Notes: generated by a model from the letters alone, not told the origin. A stretch of DNA of 38,151 bases from Alphaproteobacteria bacterium (GCA_016869835.1 VGDH01000012.1:1-38151), one strand, 5' to 3'. Shown: positions 1 to 9,269, counted from the first letter of the stretch. Program-made: numbers and translations.

Positions 1-2
1 GC

Positions 3-356
3 GCAGCCGGAGATGCGACCTTTGCAGCCTGTATCAACTTCTTGGTCGGCTTTCTGGTGATGGCCTGCGTTGTCATACTTCGTGGCGCATGGCCTGTCAC
101 TGGCCTACTCGCAAATGCCCCCTCATGGGCTTGGATCGGCGGTGCATTCGGTGGATTCTACATCACAATGATGGTGACAATGATCCCCATTACAGGGGCG
201 CAGACGGCAGCCATGGCGGGCATCCTTGGTCAGTTGGCGACTGCCATGATTCTTGACCATTACGGTGCATTTGGCTTGCCAGTGCAGCACATTACATGGC
301 AACGCATCTTTGGATTGGCGATGGTGGCAGGCGGTGTTCTTTTGTCCCGCGCCTAA
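3..356 (+). CDS. DMT-family (YdcZ/DUF606-like) inner-membrane transporter, 5' end outside window
   Basis: The open frame runs in from the left edge with no stop (it begins in frame at base 3), so the N terminus is missing. About 117 residues remain. They form hydrophobic helices with the AACINFLVGF stretch and a glycine-rich segment near GGAFGGFYITMM, which I recognise as the second half of the small YdcZ-type drug/metabolite transporters. The TAA stop overlaps the stop of the convergent deacetylase gene by three bases, so the two genes meet tail to tail. The substrate is unknown. The family call is fairly secure, the function is not. Confidence 0.75.
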   Translation, partial: AAGDATFAACINFLVGFLVMACVVILRGAWPVTGLLANAPSWAWIGGAFGGFYITMMVTMIPITGAQTAAMAGILGQLATAMILDHYGAFGLPVQHITWQRIFGLAMVAGGVLLSRA

Positions 357-1225
357 AGGCCCATGGCGCCGCGATACCACGCTGCAATCTCTTCGCCCGT
401 CATCCATGCCACGCCCTCATGGCTTCGGATATGGTCAATCGCGCGCTCTAGATAGCCAATCCGATGTGGCACACCCGACAGGTAGGGATGCAGGCTGATC
501 GCCATCACACGCGGCTGGGTTTCGCCGTCCTGATAGAGGCGGTCGAACTGATCGATGCAGCGGTTCATGAACCCGTCCGATGGCAGGTGCTGCACCGCAT
601 GGACTACAATGTCATTCGTCTCGACCGTGTATGGCACCTGCAGCATAGGCCCGTGATTTGTGTGAAGCACAGACGGCAGATCATCAATTGGCCAATTGGC
701 CACATATTCGATCCCTGCCGCGCGAAGGTGATCCAGCGTAGATTCAGTTTCCGTCAGGCCAGGGCTTTCCCAGCCCACTGGCCCCTTTCCAGTAAATCCA
801 CGGATCGCAGCCACCGTCGCGTCAATTGCCGCGCGCTGATCATCCAGCTGGTGCATTGGCCGCTGCACGAACCCATGCCCCATAAACTCCCAACCGGCAT
901 CGCGGGCTGCCTCGGCGATGCGAGTATAACTGTTCACGATATTGCCGTTCAGCGCCATGGTGGCCCGCAAGCCGCGCGCGTTCAGCGCATCCAGAATACG
1001 CCAAAACCCCACCCGCATCCCGTATTCATGCCATGACCAGTTAGGCAAATCTGGCTGCAACGGATTTCCCATCGGCGGCGTCAGCACCTGACGCGGCATT
1101 GGCCGTTCCATCGCCCATTCCTCGACGTTCACGATGAACCAGACCGCGACCCGCGCCCCCCCGGGCAAGGTTAGTTTCGGGCGGTCAGGAAACGCCTGAT
1201 AGGGCGCGCGGTCGCTCATGCGCAT
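353..1225 (-). CDS. Polysaccharide deacetylase-family amidohydrolase (PuuE-like)
   Basis: A 290-residue cytoplasmic protein without signal peptide, typical in length for the PuuE branch of the NodB/carbohydrate esterase 4 fold. These enzymes hydrolyse C-N bonds in small molecules such as allantoin rather than polysaccharides. VNVEEW (residues 32-37) occupies the position of the first metal-site motif, and His117 and His125 in MGHGFVQRPMH give the H-x7-H pair. SLHPYLSG near residue 245 fits the late motif. The start has AAGGA nine bases upstream. It is the last gene of the long minus-strand array, 72 bases after the amidohydrolase gene, so it probably cleaves an amide or ring bond in the same pathway. 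The substrate is inferred only by context. Confidence 0.82.
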   Translation of the reverse strand: MRMSDRAPYQAFPDRPKLTLPGGARVAVWFIVNVEEWAMERPMPRQVLTPPMGNPLQPDLPNWSWHEYGMRVGFWRILDALNARGLRATMALNGNIVNSYTRIAEAARDAGWEFMGHGFVQRPMHQLDDQRAAIDATVAAIRGFTGKGPVGWESPGLTETESTLDHLRAAGIEYVANWPIDDLPSVLHTNHGPMLQVPYTVETNDIVVHAVQHLPSDGFMNRCIDQFDRLYQDGETQPRVMAISLHPYLSGVPHRIGYLERAIDHIRSHEGVAWMTGEEIAAWYRGAMGL

Positions 1226-1297
1226 TAGACAAGGTCCTTCTAGGTCAGGTTAAGCGAAGAAAGGGCCGCCAGCCGAACAGGCCAGCGACCCGAAGCA

Positions 1298-2392
1298 TCA
1301 AAGCGTAATTCCTAGCAGACGCGCTGCAGTGCTGCCGGCCACTTTCGCGGTGTCCTCGGCAGAAAGTCCTGCGCTGATCACATGTTCGACCGGATCATAA
1401 TCGCACATGTCATAGGGGTAATCGGTGCCCATCACGATCTTGTCTGCGCCGTAGACCTTAACCAGGTACTCCAACTGGTGCGGGGTAAAGACGACATTGT
1501 CGAAATAGACCTTGCGCAAGTAGTGCGTTGGCGGATGCGGCAGATCAGCATGGCTGTCCTTTCGGGCGCCCCAAGCGTGATCGATCCGGCCAGAATATGA
1601 CGGCAGATAGCCCCCGCCATGCACGGCCAGAATCTTCAGGTTTGGCATCCGCTCCAGAGTACCCGAGAAGATCAGGTGATGGAGCGCAATCGTCGTTTCC
1701 AGCGGGTTACCGATCACGTTCGAGAAGTAATAGTCGTGGAAGCGATCCCCATGGGTAAACCCGTTCGGGTGAATCATGACCAAGGCACCCAACTCTTCCG
1801 CACGCTTCCAGAATGGCGCGAATTGCGGGGCAGCCAGTTCAGCGCCATGCACGTTGGTCAGCACTTCTACGCCTTTGAAACCCAAGGTGATCATGCAGTG
1901 TTCAAGTTCTTTCACTGCCTCGGCAGGGTCCTGCATTGCGACAGTCCCCAGGCCAGCAAAGCGATCAGGGCGCTTGGCCACAAAGCCCGCGATCCCTTCA
2001 TTCACCATGCGGCTGGCCCTAACGGCATGCTCCACTGGAACAGAATAGTAGCATTGGAACGGCGGCGGTGCGACGACCTGAAAATCGATCCCCATCGCAT
2101 CAAGCACAGCTAGACGGTCATCTACATCAACCATCGCCACCTTGCGGTCTGCATCTTGCGTCATGTTGATCGACTTTGTCTCGGCATTTGAATGCCGGAC
2201 CATGGCGATATCAGTCATCACAAGATGCGGGGCGATGTAGGCGGCAGCCTCAGGCACAGCAACATGTGCATGGATATCCACGGTGGGCGTCTTCAGGCGC
2301 TGTGTCCCGGTCGGAAGCGCCCGGCCGGCAGTTGGCCCGTAACGGTTGACGTAATCGCCGCGATCCACTGTGTCGATTGTGCTATGAGGCAT
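1298..2392 (-). CDS. Amidohydrolase-family protein, ACMSD-like (decarboxylase or hydrolase)
   Basis: A 364-residue TIM-barrel metal enzyme of the amidohydrolase_2 (ACMSD/2,3-dihydroxybenzoate decarboxylase) group. The zinc motif HxH is at His41/His43 (DIHAHV). Further expected ligands appear in ALVMIHPNG and LAVHGGGY, and the catalytic Asp in MGTDYPYD. Family members decarboxylate carboxylated aromatics or muconate semialdehydes, and some hydrolyse C-C or C-N bonds. The start at 2392 is preferred because GAAAGGAC lies just upstream; the frame is open a further 48 codons but that stretch has no protein character and runs into the hairpin after the binding-protein gene. The gene sits between the ABC importer and the deacetylase, which argues for a role in degrading the imported compound. 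Confidence 0.85.
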   Translation of the reverse strand: MPHSTIDTVDRGDYVNRYGPTAGRALPTGTQRLKTPTVDIHAHVAVPEAAAYIAPHLVMTDIAMVRHSNAETKSINMTQDADRKVAMVDVDDRLAVLDAMGIDFQVVAPPPFQCYYSVPVEHAVRASRMVNEGIAGFVAKRPDRFAGLGTVAMQDPAEAVKELEHCMITLGFKGVEVLTNVHGAELAAPQFAPFWKRAEELGALVMIHPNGFTHGDRFHDYYFSNVIGNPLETTIALHHLIFSGTLERMPNLKILAVHGGGYLPSYSGRIDHAWGARKDSHADLPHPPTHYLRKVYFDNVVFTPHQLEYLVKVYGADKIVMGTDYPYDMCDYDPVEHVISAGLSAEDTAKVAGSTAARLLGITL

Positions 2393-2482
2393 AGGCCGTC
2401 CTTTCAAAGTTATAGCAATTATTCTCATCGCGCTGCCCGCAGGTGTGCGCCTTGGTTTAGGCTCGAGCGAGGGGTGTGCGAA

Positions 2483-2505
2483 GGCGGCCCCATAACGGGG
2501 CCGCC
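2483..2505 (-). terminator. Strong stem-loop after the binding-protein gene
   Basis: GGCGGCCCC and GGGGCCGCC form a perfect 9-bp stem with a 5-base loop, starting 10 bases downstream of the stop of the ABC binding-protein gene. On the minus strand it is not followed by a convincing T-run, so it is more likely an mRNA-stabilising or attenuating hairpin, as is common after binding-protein genes, than a full terminator. It would raise binding-protein expression relative to the distal amidohydrolase gene. Confidence 0.65.
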
Positions 2506-2514
2506 AGTTTTGTT

Positions 2515-3549
2515 TTACTGGTTGGCAGCAAGCCATGCAGCGGCCTCAGCCTCCACTACGGCGCGGTCAAAGTCGTTGGCGGCTGCGATGTAGGTGTCGT
2601 TAAGGAAAGTGCCCACATCGACCAGCTCAGGAATAGCACCCGACGACAAGAGGCGCGGCTGCAGAGCCGTCCAGACATCGGACTGCAAATCGCCAAGCCG
2701 TTCAGTCGTGGACACGTTCATGCCAATGGACATGTCGAGGAACAACTGACCTGCTGCTTCGTTTTCCCACTCGGCGGGAACGCCCAATCTCAATGCTTGT
2801 GCCACCATTTCGGGGTTCACCTTAGCGACATACATCCCCTTGTTCCAAGCCCGCAGGAAGCCCTCAATGGCAGCGCGCTTTTCCTCGATCATGTCTGCAT
2901 TCACCGCGAAGGTGTTTGCCGGGCTTGACAGCATTTCCTGCGGCGTGATCAGGCGAACATTGATGCCGTTGGCATTCAGCGCAATCCAGTCCGGGGCAGC
3001 GCCCGAAATGGCCGAAACCTCGCCGTCACGGATCGCTGCGGCCAAGGTCGGCCCACTCTCGCCCAAGACCACCGTCTGCACGTCGTCAATCGACTTGCCC
3101 ACAACATCCAGCGATGCCTGCAGGAAAGCACGGTCGCGGTCAGACACGAGACCCACGGTCGTGCCTGCAAGATCGTCAACCGAGTCATAGGCACTGCTGT
3201 CCAACACGCCGATGGCCTCTGGTGCGTTCTGCATCACTTCAAACACAGTGTTGATATTCGCACCAGCTAGCCGAGCATTCACGGTCTCAACCGGGTCCAA
3301 CATTGCCAAATCCGCCTGCCCGTTCTGAACAAAGGCAACATAGGGGATCGAGGTGTCAGACGGCAGAAGGTTCACTTCCACGCCTTCGGCTGCAAAATAG
3401 CCCAACGCTTCCGCCACAACCAGCGGGAAGAAGTTGGTAGACCGCGGCAGCGGGTTAATCATGTTCACCGTGGTCAGGTCCTGCGCCAAAGCGGGAACTG
3501 CCGTGATCGCCAGGGCCGTGCTCACCAGCAGGCTCTTAAACATCTTCAT
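2515..3549 (-). CDS. ABC transporter periplasmic substrate-binding protein (NMT1/SsuA/ThiY type)
   Basis: A 344-residue exported protein. Residues 1-22 form a clear signal peptide (KMFKSLLVSTALAITAVPALA, cleavage before Q23). The mature part has the NMT1/THI5-like fold pattern: an N-terminal lobe starting with NMINPLPRSTNFFPLVVAEALGYF and a VELLPSDTS-like strand, then FVQNGQADLAML. This class binds sulfonates, nitrate, taurine, pyrimidines or aromatic carboxylates. A GGGAGGAA ribosome site precedes the ATG. It lies 59 bases after the second permease gene and is followed by a strong hairpin, a typical arrangement for over-expressing the binding protein. The ligand cannot be assigned, but the neighbouring hydrolases and oxygenases suggest a heterocyclic or amide-containing compound. 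Confidence 0.88.
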   Translation of the reverse strand: MKMFKSLLVSTALAITAVPALAQDLTTVNMINPLPRSTNFFPLVVAEALGYFAAEGVEVNLLPSDTSIPYVAFVQNGQADLAMLDPVETVNARLAGANINTVFEVMQNAPEAIGVLDSSAYDSVDDLAGTTVGLVSDRDRAFLQASLDVVGKSIDDVQTVVLGESGPTLAAAIRDGEVSAISGAAPDWIALNANGINVRLITPQEMLSSPANTFAVNADMIEEKRAAIEGFLRAWNKGMYVAKVNPEMVAQALRLGVPAEWENEAAGQLFLDMSIGMNVSTTERLGDLQSDVWTALQPRLLSSGAIPELVDVGTFLNDTYIAAANDFDRAVVEAEAAAWLAANQ

Positions 3550-3608
3550 CGTGTATTCCTCCCAGAGTTTTGTTTTTCAGTCGCTTATTACGTCTTTTAC
3601 GTCGTTGC

Positions 3609-4448
3609 TTATTTTTCCGCGCCGGACGCCCAAGCCCGGGCACGAGCGCGCGATACCGCTGACATGCGCGCATCCCGACGCCAAAACACCACACGGTCGT
3701 CGAGGAATTCCATCGTGTAAAACAGAAGCAAGCCAATCAGCGTCATACTCAGCAACGTGGCCAACGAAGACGCCATATCCAGCGCGAATGAAAACCGGCT
3801 CATGAGCACGCCCACGCCGGCAGTGGCTTGCGCGAATTCCGCCACAACTGCCCCGATAAGTGCAGTGGTCAGGCCAATCTTCAGACCGGCAAACATCAAC
3901 GGAAGTGCCGCAGGCACCCTTAGTTGCGTGAAGACCTGCCGCCGGCTTGCACCGAAAGAGCGGAACAATTCCTCCCGGTCAGGGTCGGTCTGGCGCAAAC
4001 CCGTCAGCGTGTTCACAAAGATCGGGAAGAAGCAGATCACGGCTGCTAGCGCGATCTTTGACCCCATGCCATAACCAAACCATGCGATGATGATCGGCGT
4101 CAGCGCGATCCCCGGCGTCACGTTTAGCACCACCGCATAGGGCGAAACATAGCGCTCAAAGTTTTCAGACAGCGATGATGAGACCGCCAGCGCAATCGCC
4201 ACCCCTGCACCGATCAGAAAGCCAAACACGGCCTCAGCCAGGGTGATGAAGAAATGCTGATAAATTGAGCCCTTGGTCACATAAAGCTCGAAAATTGCAG
4301 CCATTATCGCGCTCGGGCGCGGCACCATGATCGTGTCGACCGACCCCGATGCCACCGCCCACTCCCACAGTCCCAACAGGGCCACCAATAACGCCAGATG
4401 TGGCAAGACGCGGGCCGGCCAGAACAGAAAGTCTCTAGGTTCATGCAT
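3609..4448 (-). CDS. ABC transporter permease (SsuC/TauC type), second of pair
   Basis: A 279-residue integral membrane protein with about six helices, the usual length for SsuC/TauC-type permeases. The cytoplasmic EAA loop that docks on the ATPase is visible as DREELFRSFGASRRQVFTQL followed by a Pro. Its start overlaps the end of the upstream permease by 8 bases, so the two are translationally coupled. With its partner it forms the membrane channel for the NMT1-type binding protein. The two permeases are clearly paralogous, implying a heterodimeric channel. Confidence 0.9.
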   Translation of the reverse strand: MHEPRDFLFWPARVLPHLALLVALLGLWEWAVASGSVDTIMVPRPSAIMAAIFELYVTKGSIYQHFFITLAEAVFGFLIGAGVAIALAVSSSLSENFERYVSPYAVVLNVTPGIALTPIIIAWFGYGMGSKIALAAVICFFPIFVNTLTGLRQTDPDREELFRSFGASRRQVFTQLRVPAALPLMFAGLKIGLTTALIGAVVAEFAQATAGVGVLMSRFSFALDMASSLATLLSMTLIGLLLFYTMEFLDDRVVFWRRDARMSAVSRARARAWASGAEK

Positions 4449-5316
4449 TGGACTGTCCCCTCTGTGCCGTGGCCCATGCTTGGGCGCGCTTGGCTCCTAC
4501 GCGGCGCAGGCCCGCCTCGTTCTTCCAGTAGGCAATGTGATGATCCAACTTTTCCATCCCCTTGAAGATCAGGAATCCGATCAAAGTCAGCGTCAGGATG
4601 CAGGCAAAGGCTGAGGCCATATTAAGATTGCGCGTGTAGGTCAGGATCAGCGTGCCAATGCCCTGATCACGCTGGATGAACTCTGCCACCAAAACGCCCG
4701 AAAGCGCCGATGTCAGCGCCAGCCTCTCACCCGCCATGATCACCGGCACCGCTTCCGGCAGGACCAACTTTCGCAGCACCTGCAACTTCGACGCGCCAAG
4801 TGACCTCATCAGTTCCATCCGATCACGATCAACGTTGATCACGCCAGACAGGGTATTAATGAAGGGTGCAAAGAAGCAGACGAGCATGATGATGGCGATC
4901 TTCGACGTTGCACCAAAGCCCAAAGCCGCGATCAGCAGGGGCGCCACCGCAATGCGGGGGGTAGCCTCGAGCACGATGACATAGGGTTGCAGGAAGCGCC
5001 GCACCAACCCATTCATTCCCACAACAGCCCCTAGACCGATCCCAAGGATCGACCCCGCCGTGAAGCCCGCAAAAACCAACCCAAGCGAAACGTAAAGGTG
5101 ATACCAAATATTGCCTTGCGCAAAATAGATGCGCCAGAACGAAGTCAGGATCGCGCTGGGTGCCGGAAAGAACAGCGGGTCCAGCCAGCCCATTAGCGCG
5201 CCAAGCTCCCACAGTAGGATCAGCGTCAAGAAGATGCCGATATGCGTCGCATTCTGCCGCTGCCGCAGGCTTTTGCCGCCTGTTGCGGCCATTTGAGTGA
5301 CGACATCCGCCATCAA
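4441..5316 (-). CDS. ABC transporter permease (SsuC/TauC type), first of pair
   Basis: A 291-residue membrane permease with about six helices. The EAA loop reads DRMELMRSLGASKLQVLRKL, close to the family consensus. Its ATG overlaps the TGA of the ATPase gene by 4 bases and its own end overlaps the second permease, so ATPase, permease and permease form one translationally coupled unit. An N-terminal tail of about 25 mostly polar residues precedes the first helix. Confidence 0.9.
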   Translation of the reverse strand: MMADVVTQMAATGGKSLRQRQNATHIGIFLTLILLWELGALMGWLDPLFFPAPSAILTSFWRIYFAQGNIWYHLYVSLGLVFAGFTAGSILGIGLGAVVGMNGLVRRFLQPYVIVLEATPRIAVAPLLIAALGFGATSKIAIIMLVCFFAPFINTLSGVINVDRDRMELMRSLGASKLQVLRKLVLPEAVPVIMAGERLALTSALSGVLVAEFIQRDQGIGTLILTYTRNLNMASAFACILTLTLIGFLIFKGMEKLDHHIAYWKNEAGLRRVGAKRAQAWATAQRGQSNA

Positions 5317-6110
5317 TGCGTTCCCAAGATATCACGCACTTCAGCAACAAGGGCGTTGAATTCTGGCGTCAGCGTCAGTTCCGGTGTGCGTGGCCGCGCG
5401 AAAGGCACATGCACCATCCGCGCGAGTCTTCCCGGCCGCGGGGTCATCACCATGACCTCATCAGCCAAGAAAATCGCTTCAAGAATATTGTGCGTCACAA
5501 ACAGTGTGGTGGCCCCCACTTCGCCTACGATCCGCATGAGTTCGATATTCAACCGCTCGCGCGTGAATTCGTCCAGCGCACCAAAGGGTTCGTCTAGCAA
5601 CAGGATATCTGCACCCGTTTGCAACAGCCGCGCCAACGCGACGCGCTGCTGCATGCCCCCCGACAGTTGGCTGGGGAAAGAAAAAGCAAAATCTTTCAAC
5701 CCGACCATTGCCAGCAATTCCGTTGCTCGCGCCCTGTCCGCTGCCGTTACCGTGCGCTGGAGTTCGACCGGAAGCAGCACATTCTCGATCGCAGTGCGCC
5801 ATTCTAGCAAGGTCGCACGCTGGAACATCATCCCCACATCGCTGTGCGGACCTTTGACGTCGCGGCCATGCACCGTTAGCTGCCCCGACGTGCGATCAAT
5901 AAGGCCGGCGATGAGCCGCAGCAGCGTCGATTTTCCACAGCCAGACGGTCCCACCAAGGACACGAAGGACCCAGCCTTGACAGAAAAGCTCGCTCCTTCG
6001 AGCGCGATCACCGACCCGCCGCCAAAGGACTTGCCGACGTCCCGCCCCTCAATAACTATTCCCCTCCTCGCGGCCGTTGCCGCTTGCGCCGAAGACTGCA
6101 TCGTATTCAC
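5313..6110 (-). CDS. ABC transporter ATP-binding protein (SsuB/TauB type)
   Basis: A 265-residue ATPase with a complete motif set: Walker A GPSGCGKST, Q-loop MMFQRATLLEW, signature LSGGMQQR, Walker B ILLLDEPFGALD, and the switch His in FVTHNILEA. The Q-loop and D-loop variants match the nitrate/sulfonate/taurine subfamily. The GTG at 6110 is preferred because GGGAGG lies 9 bases upstream; an earlier in-frame GTG at 6137 would put that ribosome site inside the coding region, and an ATG at 6101 is also possible. It lies 102 bases after the GntR gene, so a separate promoter in that gap is possible. Confidence 0.87.
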   Translation of the reverse strand: MNTMQSSAQAATAARRGIVIEGRDVGKSFGGGSVIALEGASFSVKAGSFVSLVGPSGCGKSTLLRLIAGLIDRTSGQLTVHGRDVKGPHSDVGMMFQRATLLEWRTAIENVLLPVELQRTVTAADRARATELLAMVGLKDFAFSFPSQLSGGMQQRVALARLLQTGADILLLDEPFGALDEFTRERLNIELMRIVGEVGATTLFVTHNILEAIFLADEVMVMTPRPGRLARMVHVPFARPRTPELTLTPEFNALVAEVRDILGTH

Positions 6111-6212
6111 TGTCCAGTTCCTCCCGATACAGCCCACAGATAAGCTAGGCTGATCAATTTCGACTATTCCTGATATTTCACAACTTCAGACAACAAAACG
6201 CAAACCCCCTGC

Positions 6213-6929
6213 TCAATCGACAATCGAGCGCTGGCCCAGCCCGCGCATAATCGAACCACGCGATTTCCCCACGTGCCGCATCACCATTCGCGAAGCTGCC
6301 GCGCCATTACGCGCCTGCAGCGCATCAATTATCTCGTTATGATCCGCCAAAGGCTCAGCCAAAGCATCTTCCCGCCGCAGCGTCGACAGCGACACCAGAC
6401 ACAAGCGATCATAAACTTCCATCAATCTCTGGGTTTCCTCAGCGAGCCGGCGATTGCCGGTCATGGAAGCAAGCGCATGGTGAAATGACCGATTATAGGC
6501 TGCAAAAGCCGAAACAGAGGTCAAATCGGCTGTTCGAAACTTGTCTAGATCCGCCAGCTGCGCATCCGAGGCCTTTTCCACCACAAGGCGCACTGCACCG
6601 GTTTCCAGCATCGCGCGCAGCTCAAGGATGTCATCAGCATCAGCCACCGAGATCGGCTTTACCCGATGCCCCCTGCGCGGCTCGATCTCGACCAGACCTT
6701 CGAACTCCAGCTTTTGCATCGCATCGCGCACCGGCGATTTTGACACGCCATAGCGCTTGGCCAATTCATTCTCGCGCAACTCTTCGCCGGGGCGAATCTG
6801 GCAAGTCAGTATTTCACCTCGCACAAGTTCAAAGACCCTGTTCCGAACAAGACTCACCGAATCACACTCCTCTGATATTCCAAGAAGCATGATTTGAGCC
6901 ACGTTCTGCGTCAAGACTGCTGTCATCAT
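6213..6929 (-). CDS. GntR-family transcriptional regulator, FadR/FCD subfamily
   Basis: A 238-residue regulator. The N-terminal winged helix-turn-helix (about residues 30-95) includes LRENELAKRYGVSKSPVRDA and the wing EPRRGHRVKPIS. The C-terminal all-helical FCD domain has the metal/ligand-site histidines in FHHALASMTGN, ADHNEIIDAL and MRHVGKSR. The ATG follows directly on the stop of the oxidoreductase gene, so it is co-transcribed with the enzymes it may control. FCD regulators usually sense an organic acid and repress a catabolic operon. The 16-base palindromes at 15270 and 17520 are of a size and symmetry this family could bind, but that pairing is an inference. Confidence 0.88.
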   Translation of the reverse strand: MMTAVLTQNVAQIMLLGISEECDSVSLVRNRVFELVRGEILTCQIRPGEELRENELAKRYGVSKSPVRDAMQKLEFEGLVEIEPRRGHRVKPISVADADDILELRAMLETGAVRLVVEKASDAQLADLDKFRTADLTSVSAFAAYNRSFHHALASMTGNRRLAEETQRLMEVYDRLCLVSLSTLRREDALAEPLADHNEIIDALQARNGAAASRMVMRHVGKSRGSIMRGLGQRSIVD

Positions 6930-7934
6930 CTATCTGTCTTTCGGCAGCAAAATACTGCCACCCCCAGCCGCCGAGGCGACGATGGCCTCAAGGATCGCGA
7001 TGTTGCCCACCAACTGCTCGGGCGTGAAGCTATAGGTCGCTCGCCCCTGCGCCGCTTGCGCGAACAGGTCCAGATTGGCACGCACCGAATCCGTCCAGTC
7101 ATAAGTGATCACGCGGGGCGGCAGGCCCGTCACCTGCACAGTCAGCGTCGAGGGGCCGGGCGTATCGGGATGGGTCTCGTTCAGGTATTCGACCCATGCT
7201 TTCGTGCCGAATACGGTGAACCGCAGATAAAGCGGCGTGTAGAGCACCGCGTTCAGATAGGCCGTCGGCCCCGAATGGAACCGGATCAACGCCGACACGA
7301 CATCGCCATTGTCGCCGGGCAGCACACGCTTGGCCGTCATGGCCTGCACTTCCGATGCCGGCCCGAAAAGGTTCACAAAGGCATCCGAGAGATGAATGCC
7401 CATCGCCGTATAGCCCGCCGCCGGACTTTCGGTGGCACTACGCCGCCAATCGGTGACCGGCACGTTGATCAGCTTGTCATGGCTGAAATTGCCCTCGGCA
7501 TGCATGATCTCGCCCAACTCGCCGTCGCGGATCATGCGTTCCACTTCCAGCATAGCTAGTTCGAACCGCCGCTCGTGCCCCATGCCCAGCACGACCTTAT
7601 TCTCCTGACACAACGCCACCGAAGCTCGCGCCTCGGCCACGTTCAAGGCCAGCGGCTTTTCACAAAAGACATGTTTTCCCGCATTGGCCGCCGCTGCGAT
7701 CTGCGCCGTGTGCAGGCTGTTCGGCGTAGTCAGGATCACCGCATGCACATCCGGGTCGGCCAATAGCTCGGCATAATCCCCAGTCACCGGCACACCGTAT
7801 TTCGCGGTATAATCCCCCTGCTTTTCCGGGAACAGATCTACCGCCCGAGTGATCTGCATCTCGGTCGATGCCTGCATCCGATCCGTGATGGTCTTGCCCC
7901 ACCAACCAAGGCCAATAACTGCCGCGTTTAACAT
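6930..7934 (-). CDS. Gfo/Idh/MocA-family NAD(P)-dependent oxidoreductase
   Basis: A 334-residue dehydrogenase. The N-terminal Rossmann fold begins at once with AAVIGLGWWGKTI (GxGxxG) and holds the conserved CEKPLALN motif carrying the family's lysine. The C-terminal part has the alpha/beta substrate domain, with GIHLSDAFVNLFGPASEVQAM supplying the usual His/Asp pair. Family members oxidise hydroxyl groups of sugars, polyols or cyclic alcohols, and some act on biliverdin or imines. The start at 7934 begins the Rossmann fold directly; upstream frame is non-protein-like. It lies 13 bases after the HisD-like gene and abuts the GntR gene. Confidence 0.87.
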   Translation of the reverse strand: MLNAAVIGLGWWGKTITDRMQASTEMQITRAVDLFPEKQGDYTAKYGVPVTGDYAELLADPDVHAVILTTPNSLHTAQIAAAANAGKHVFCEKPLALNVAEARASVALCQENKVVLGMGHERRFELAMLEVERMIRDGELGEIMHAEGNFSHDKLINVPVTDWRRSATESPAAGYTAMGIHLSDAFVNLFGPASEVQAMTAKRVLPGDNGDVVSALIRFHSGPTAYLNAVLYTPLYLRFTVFGTKAWVEYLNETHPDTPGPSTLTVQVTGLPPRVITYDWTDSVRANLDLFAQAAQGRATYSFTPEQLVGNIAILEAIVASAAGGGSILLPKDR

Positions 7935-7947
7935 GGTCCCGTCCCTT

Positions 7948-9255
7948 TCATTCCGCCGCTGTGCCATAGGCCACGTTGCGCCCGCCATAGCGGCGGACAC
8001 GCACATTGGCCTGTTCGGCATGGCCGACAAATCCTTCCAGCATGCAGAGGCGCGAACAGACCTCGCCCACCATAGCGCTGGCCTCATCCGACAGAACCCG
8101 CTGATAGGTGCAGGTCTTCAGGAACTTGCCCACCCACAGCCCGCCGGTATAGCGCGCAGCCCCCCGCGTCGGCAGCGTGTGGTTCGTACCGATCACCTTG
8201 TCGCCATAAGCCACGTTGGTGCGCGAGCCAAGAAAGAGCGCTCCGTAATTGGTCATTTTACGCAGGAAGTAATCCGGGTCGCGCGTCATCACCTGGACAT
8301 GTTCCGATGCGATCCTGTCGGCCTCGGCGACCATCTCATCCAGACTTTCGCAGACGATGACCTCGCCGAAATCCTTCCAAGCCTGCGCCGCGATCCCCGC
8401 CGTGGGCAGGATGGCCAACAACCGCTCCACCTCGTCGATGGTGGCGCGGGCGAGTGGTTCAGAATCCGTAAGCAGCACGGCAGGGCTGGTTGGCCCATGC
8501 TCGGCCTGACCGAGAAGATCGGTGGCGCACAGCTCTGCATCTACGCTGTCATCCGCGATCACCAGCGTTTCCGTGGGGCCTGCGAACAGGTCAATCCCCA
8601 CTCGCCCGTAAAGTTGCCGCTTAGCTTCAGCCACATAGGCATTGCCGGGGCCAACGAGCATATCAACCGGCGCGATGCTTTCGGTGCCTAGTGCCATGGC
8701 ACCCACAGCTTGCATCCCGCCCAACACATAGATCTCATCCGCGCCCGCCATATGCATGGCCGCCACGATGGCCGGATGCGGAGCGCCTTGGAACGGCGGG
8801 GCCGAGGCGATCACCCGCTTCACCCCTGCCACCTTGGCCGTTACCACCGACATATGGGCCGAAGCGACCATAGGATACTTCCCTCCGGGCACATAGCAGC
8901 CTACCGAATTCACAGGAATGTTGCGATGACCCAGCACCACGCCGGGTAAGGTTTCCACTTCGATATCCTGCAGGGCAGCGCGCTGATGACGCGCAAAGTT
9001 GCCCACCTGCTCCTGCGCGAAACGGATATCCTCTAGATCTCGGCGCGAAACTTGAGAAATTGCCTTTTCAATTTCGACCTCTGACAGGCGGAAGGTCCCG
9101 GGCTCCCACCCGTCGAACTGCTTTGACAGGGCACGCACTGCCGCGTCACCTTGGGCCTCGATGCAGGCCAGTGTGTCCTCAACCGTGCGTCGCACGGCGG
9201 CGTCAGCCTCGGCCCTCACCTCGGCGCGCATCGCAGTCTTTAGATGGCGAGCCAT
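7948..9255 (-). CDS. HisD-superfamily NAD-dependent alcohol dehydrogenase (HpsN-like), not biosynthetic HisD by context
   Basis: A 435-residue protein with the whole histidinol-dehydrogenase fold. The expected zinc ligands are Gln250 and His253 (GQAEHGP), Asp352 (YGDKVIG) and His412 (FVGHAEQ), with the catalytic Glu318-His319 pair (SEHVQV). It should catalyse a two-step NAD-dependent oxidation of a primary alcohol to a carboxylate. No other histidine-biosynthesis gene is nearby, and the motifs ([16 protein letters not shown]) resemble the catabolic branch that includes HpsN, which acts on 2,3-dihydroxypropane-1-sulfonate in roseobacters. Its neighbours, an SDR and a Gfo/Idh enzyme, are also dehydrogenases. 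The substrate is undetermined. Confidence 0.85.
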   Translation of the reverse strand: MARHLKTAMRAEVRAEADAAVRRTVEDTLACIEAQGDAAVRALSKQFDGWEPGTFRLSEVEIEKAISQVSRRDLEDIRFAQEQVGNFARHQRAALQDIEVETLPGVVLGHRNIPVNSVGCYVPGGKYPMVASAHMSVVTAKVAGVKRVIASAPPFQGAPHPAIVAAMHMAGADEIYVLGGMQAVGAMALGTESIAPVDMLVGPGNAYVAEAKRQLYGRVGIDLFAGPTETLVIADDSVDAELCATDLLGQAEHGPTSPAVLLTDSEPLARATIDEVERLLAILPTAGIAAQAWKDFGEVIVCESLDEMVAEADRIASEHVQVMTRDPDYFLRKMTNYGALFLGSRTNVAYGDKVIGTNHTLPTRGAARYTGGLWVGKFLKTCTYQRVLSDEASAMVGEVCSRLCMLEGFVGHAEQANVRVRRYGGRNVAYGTAAE

Positions 9256-9269
9256 TGCAAAGTCTCCCT

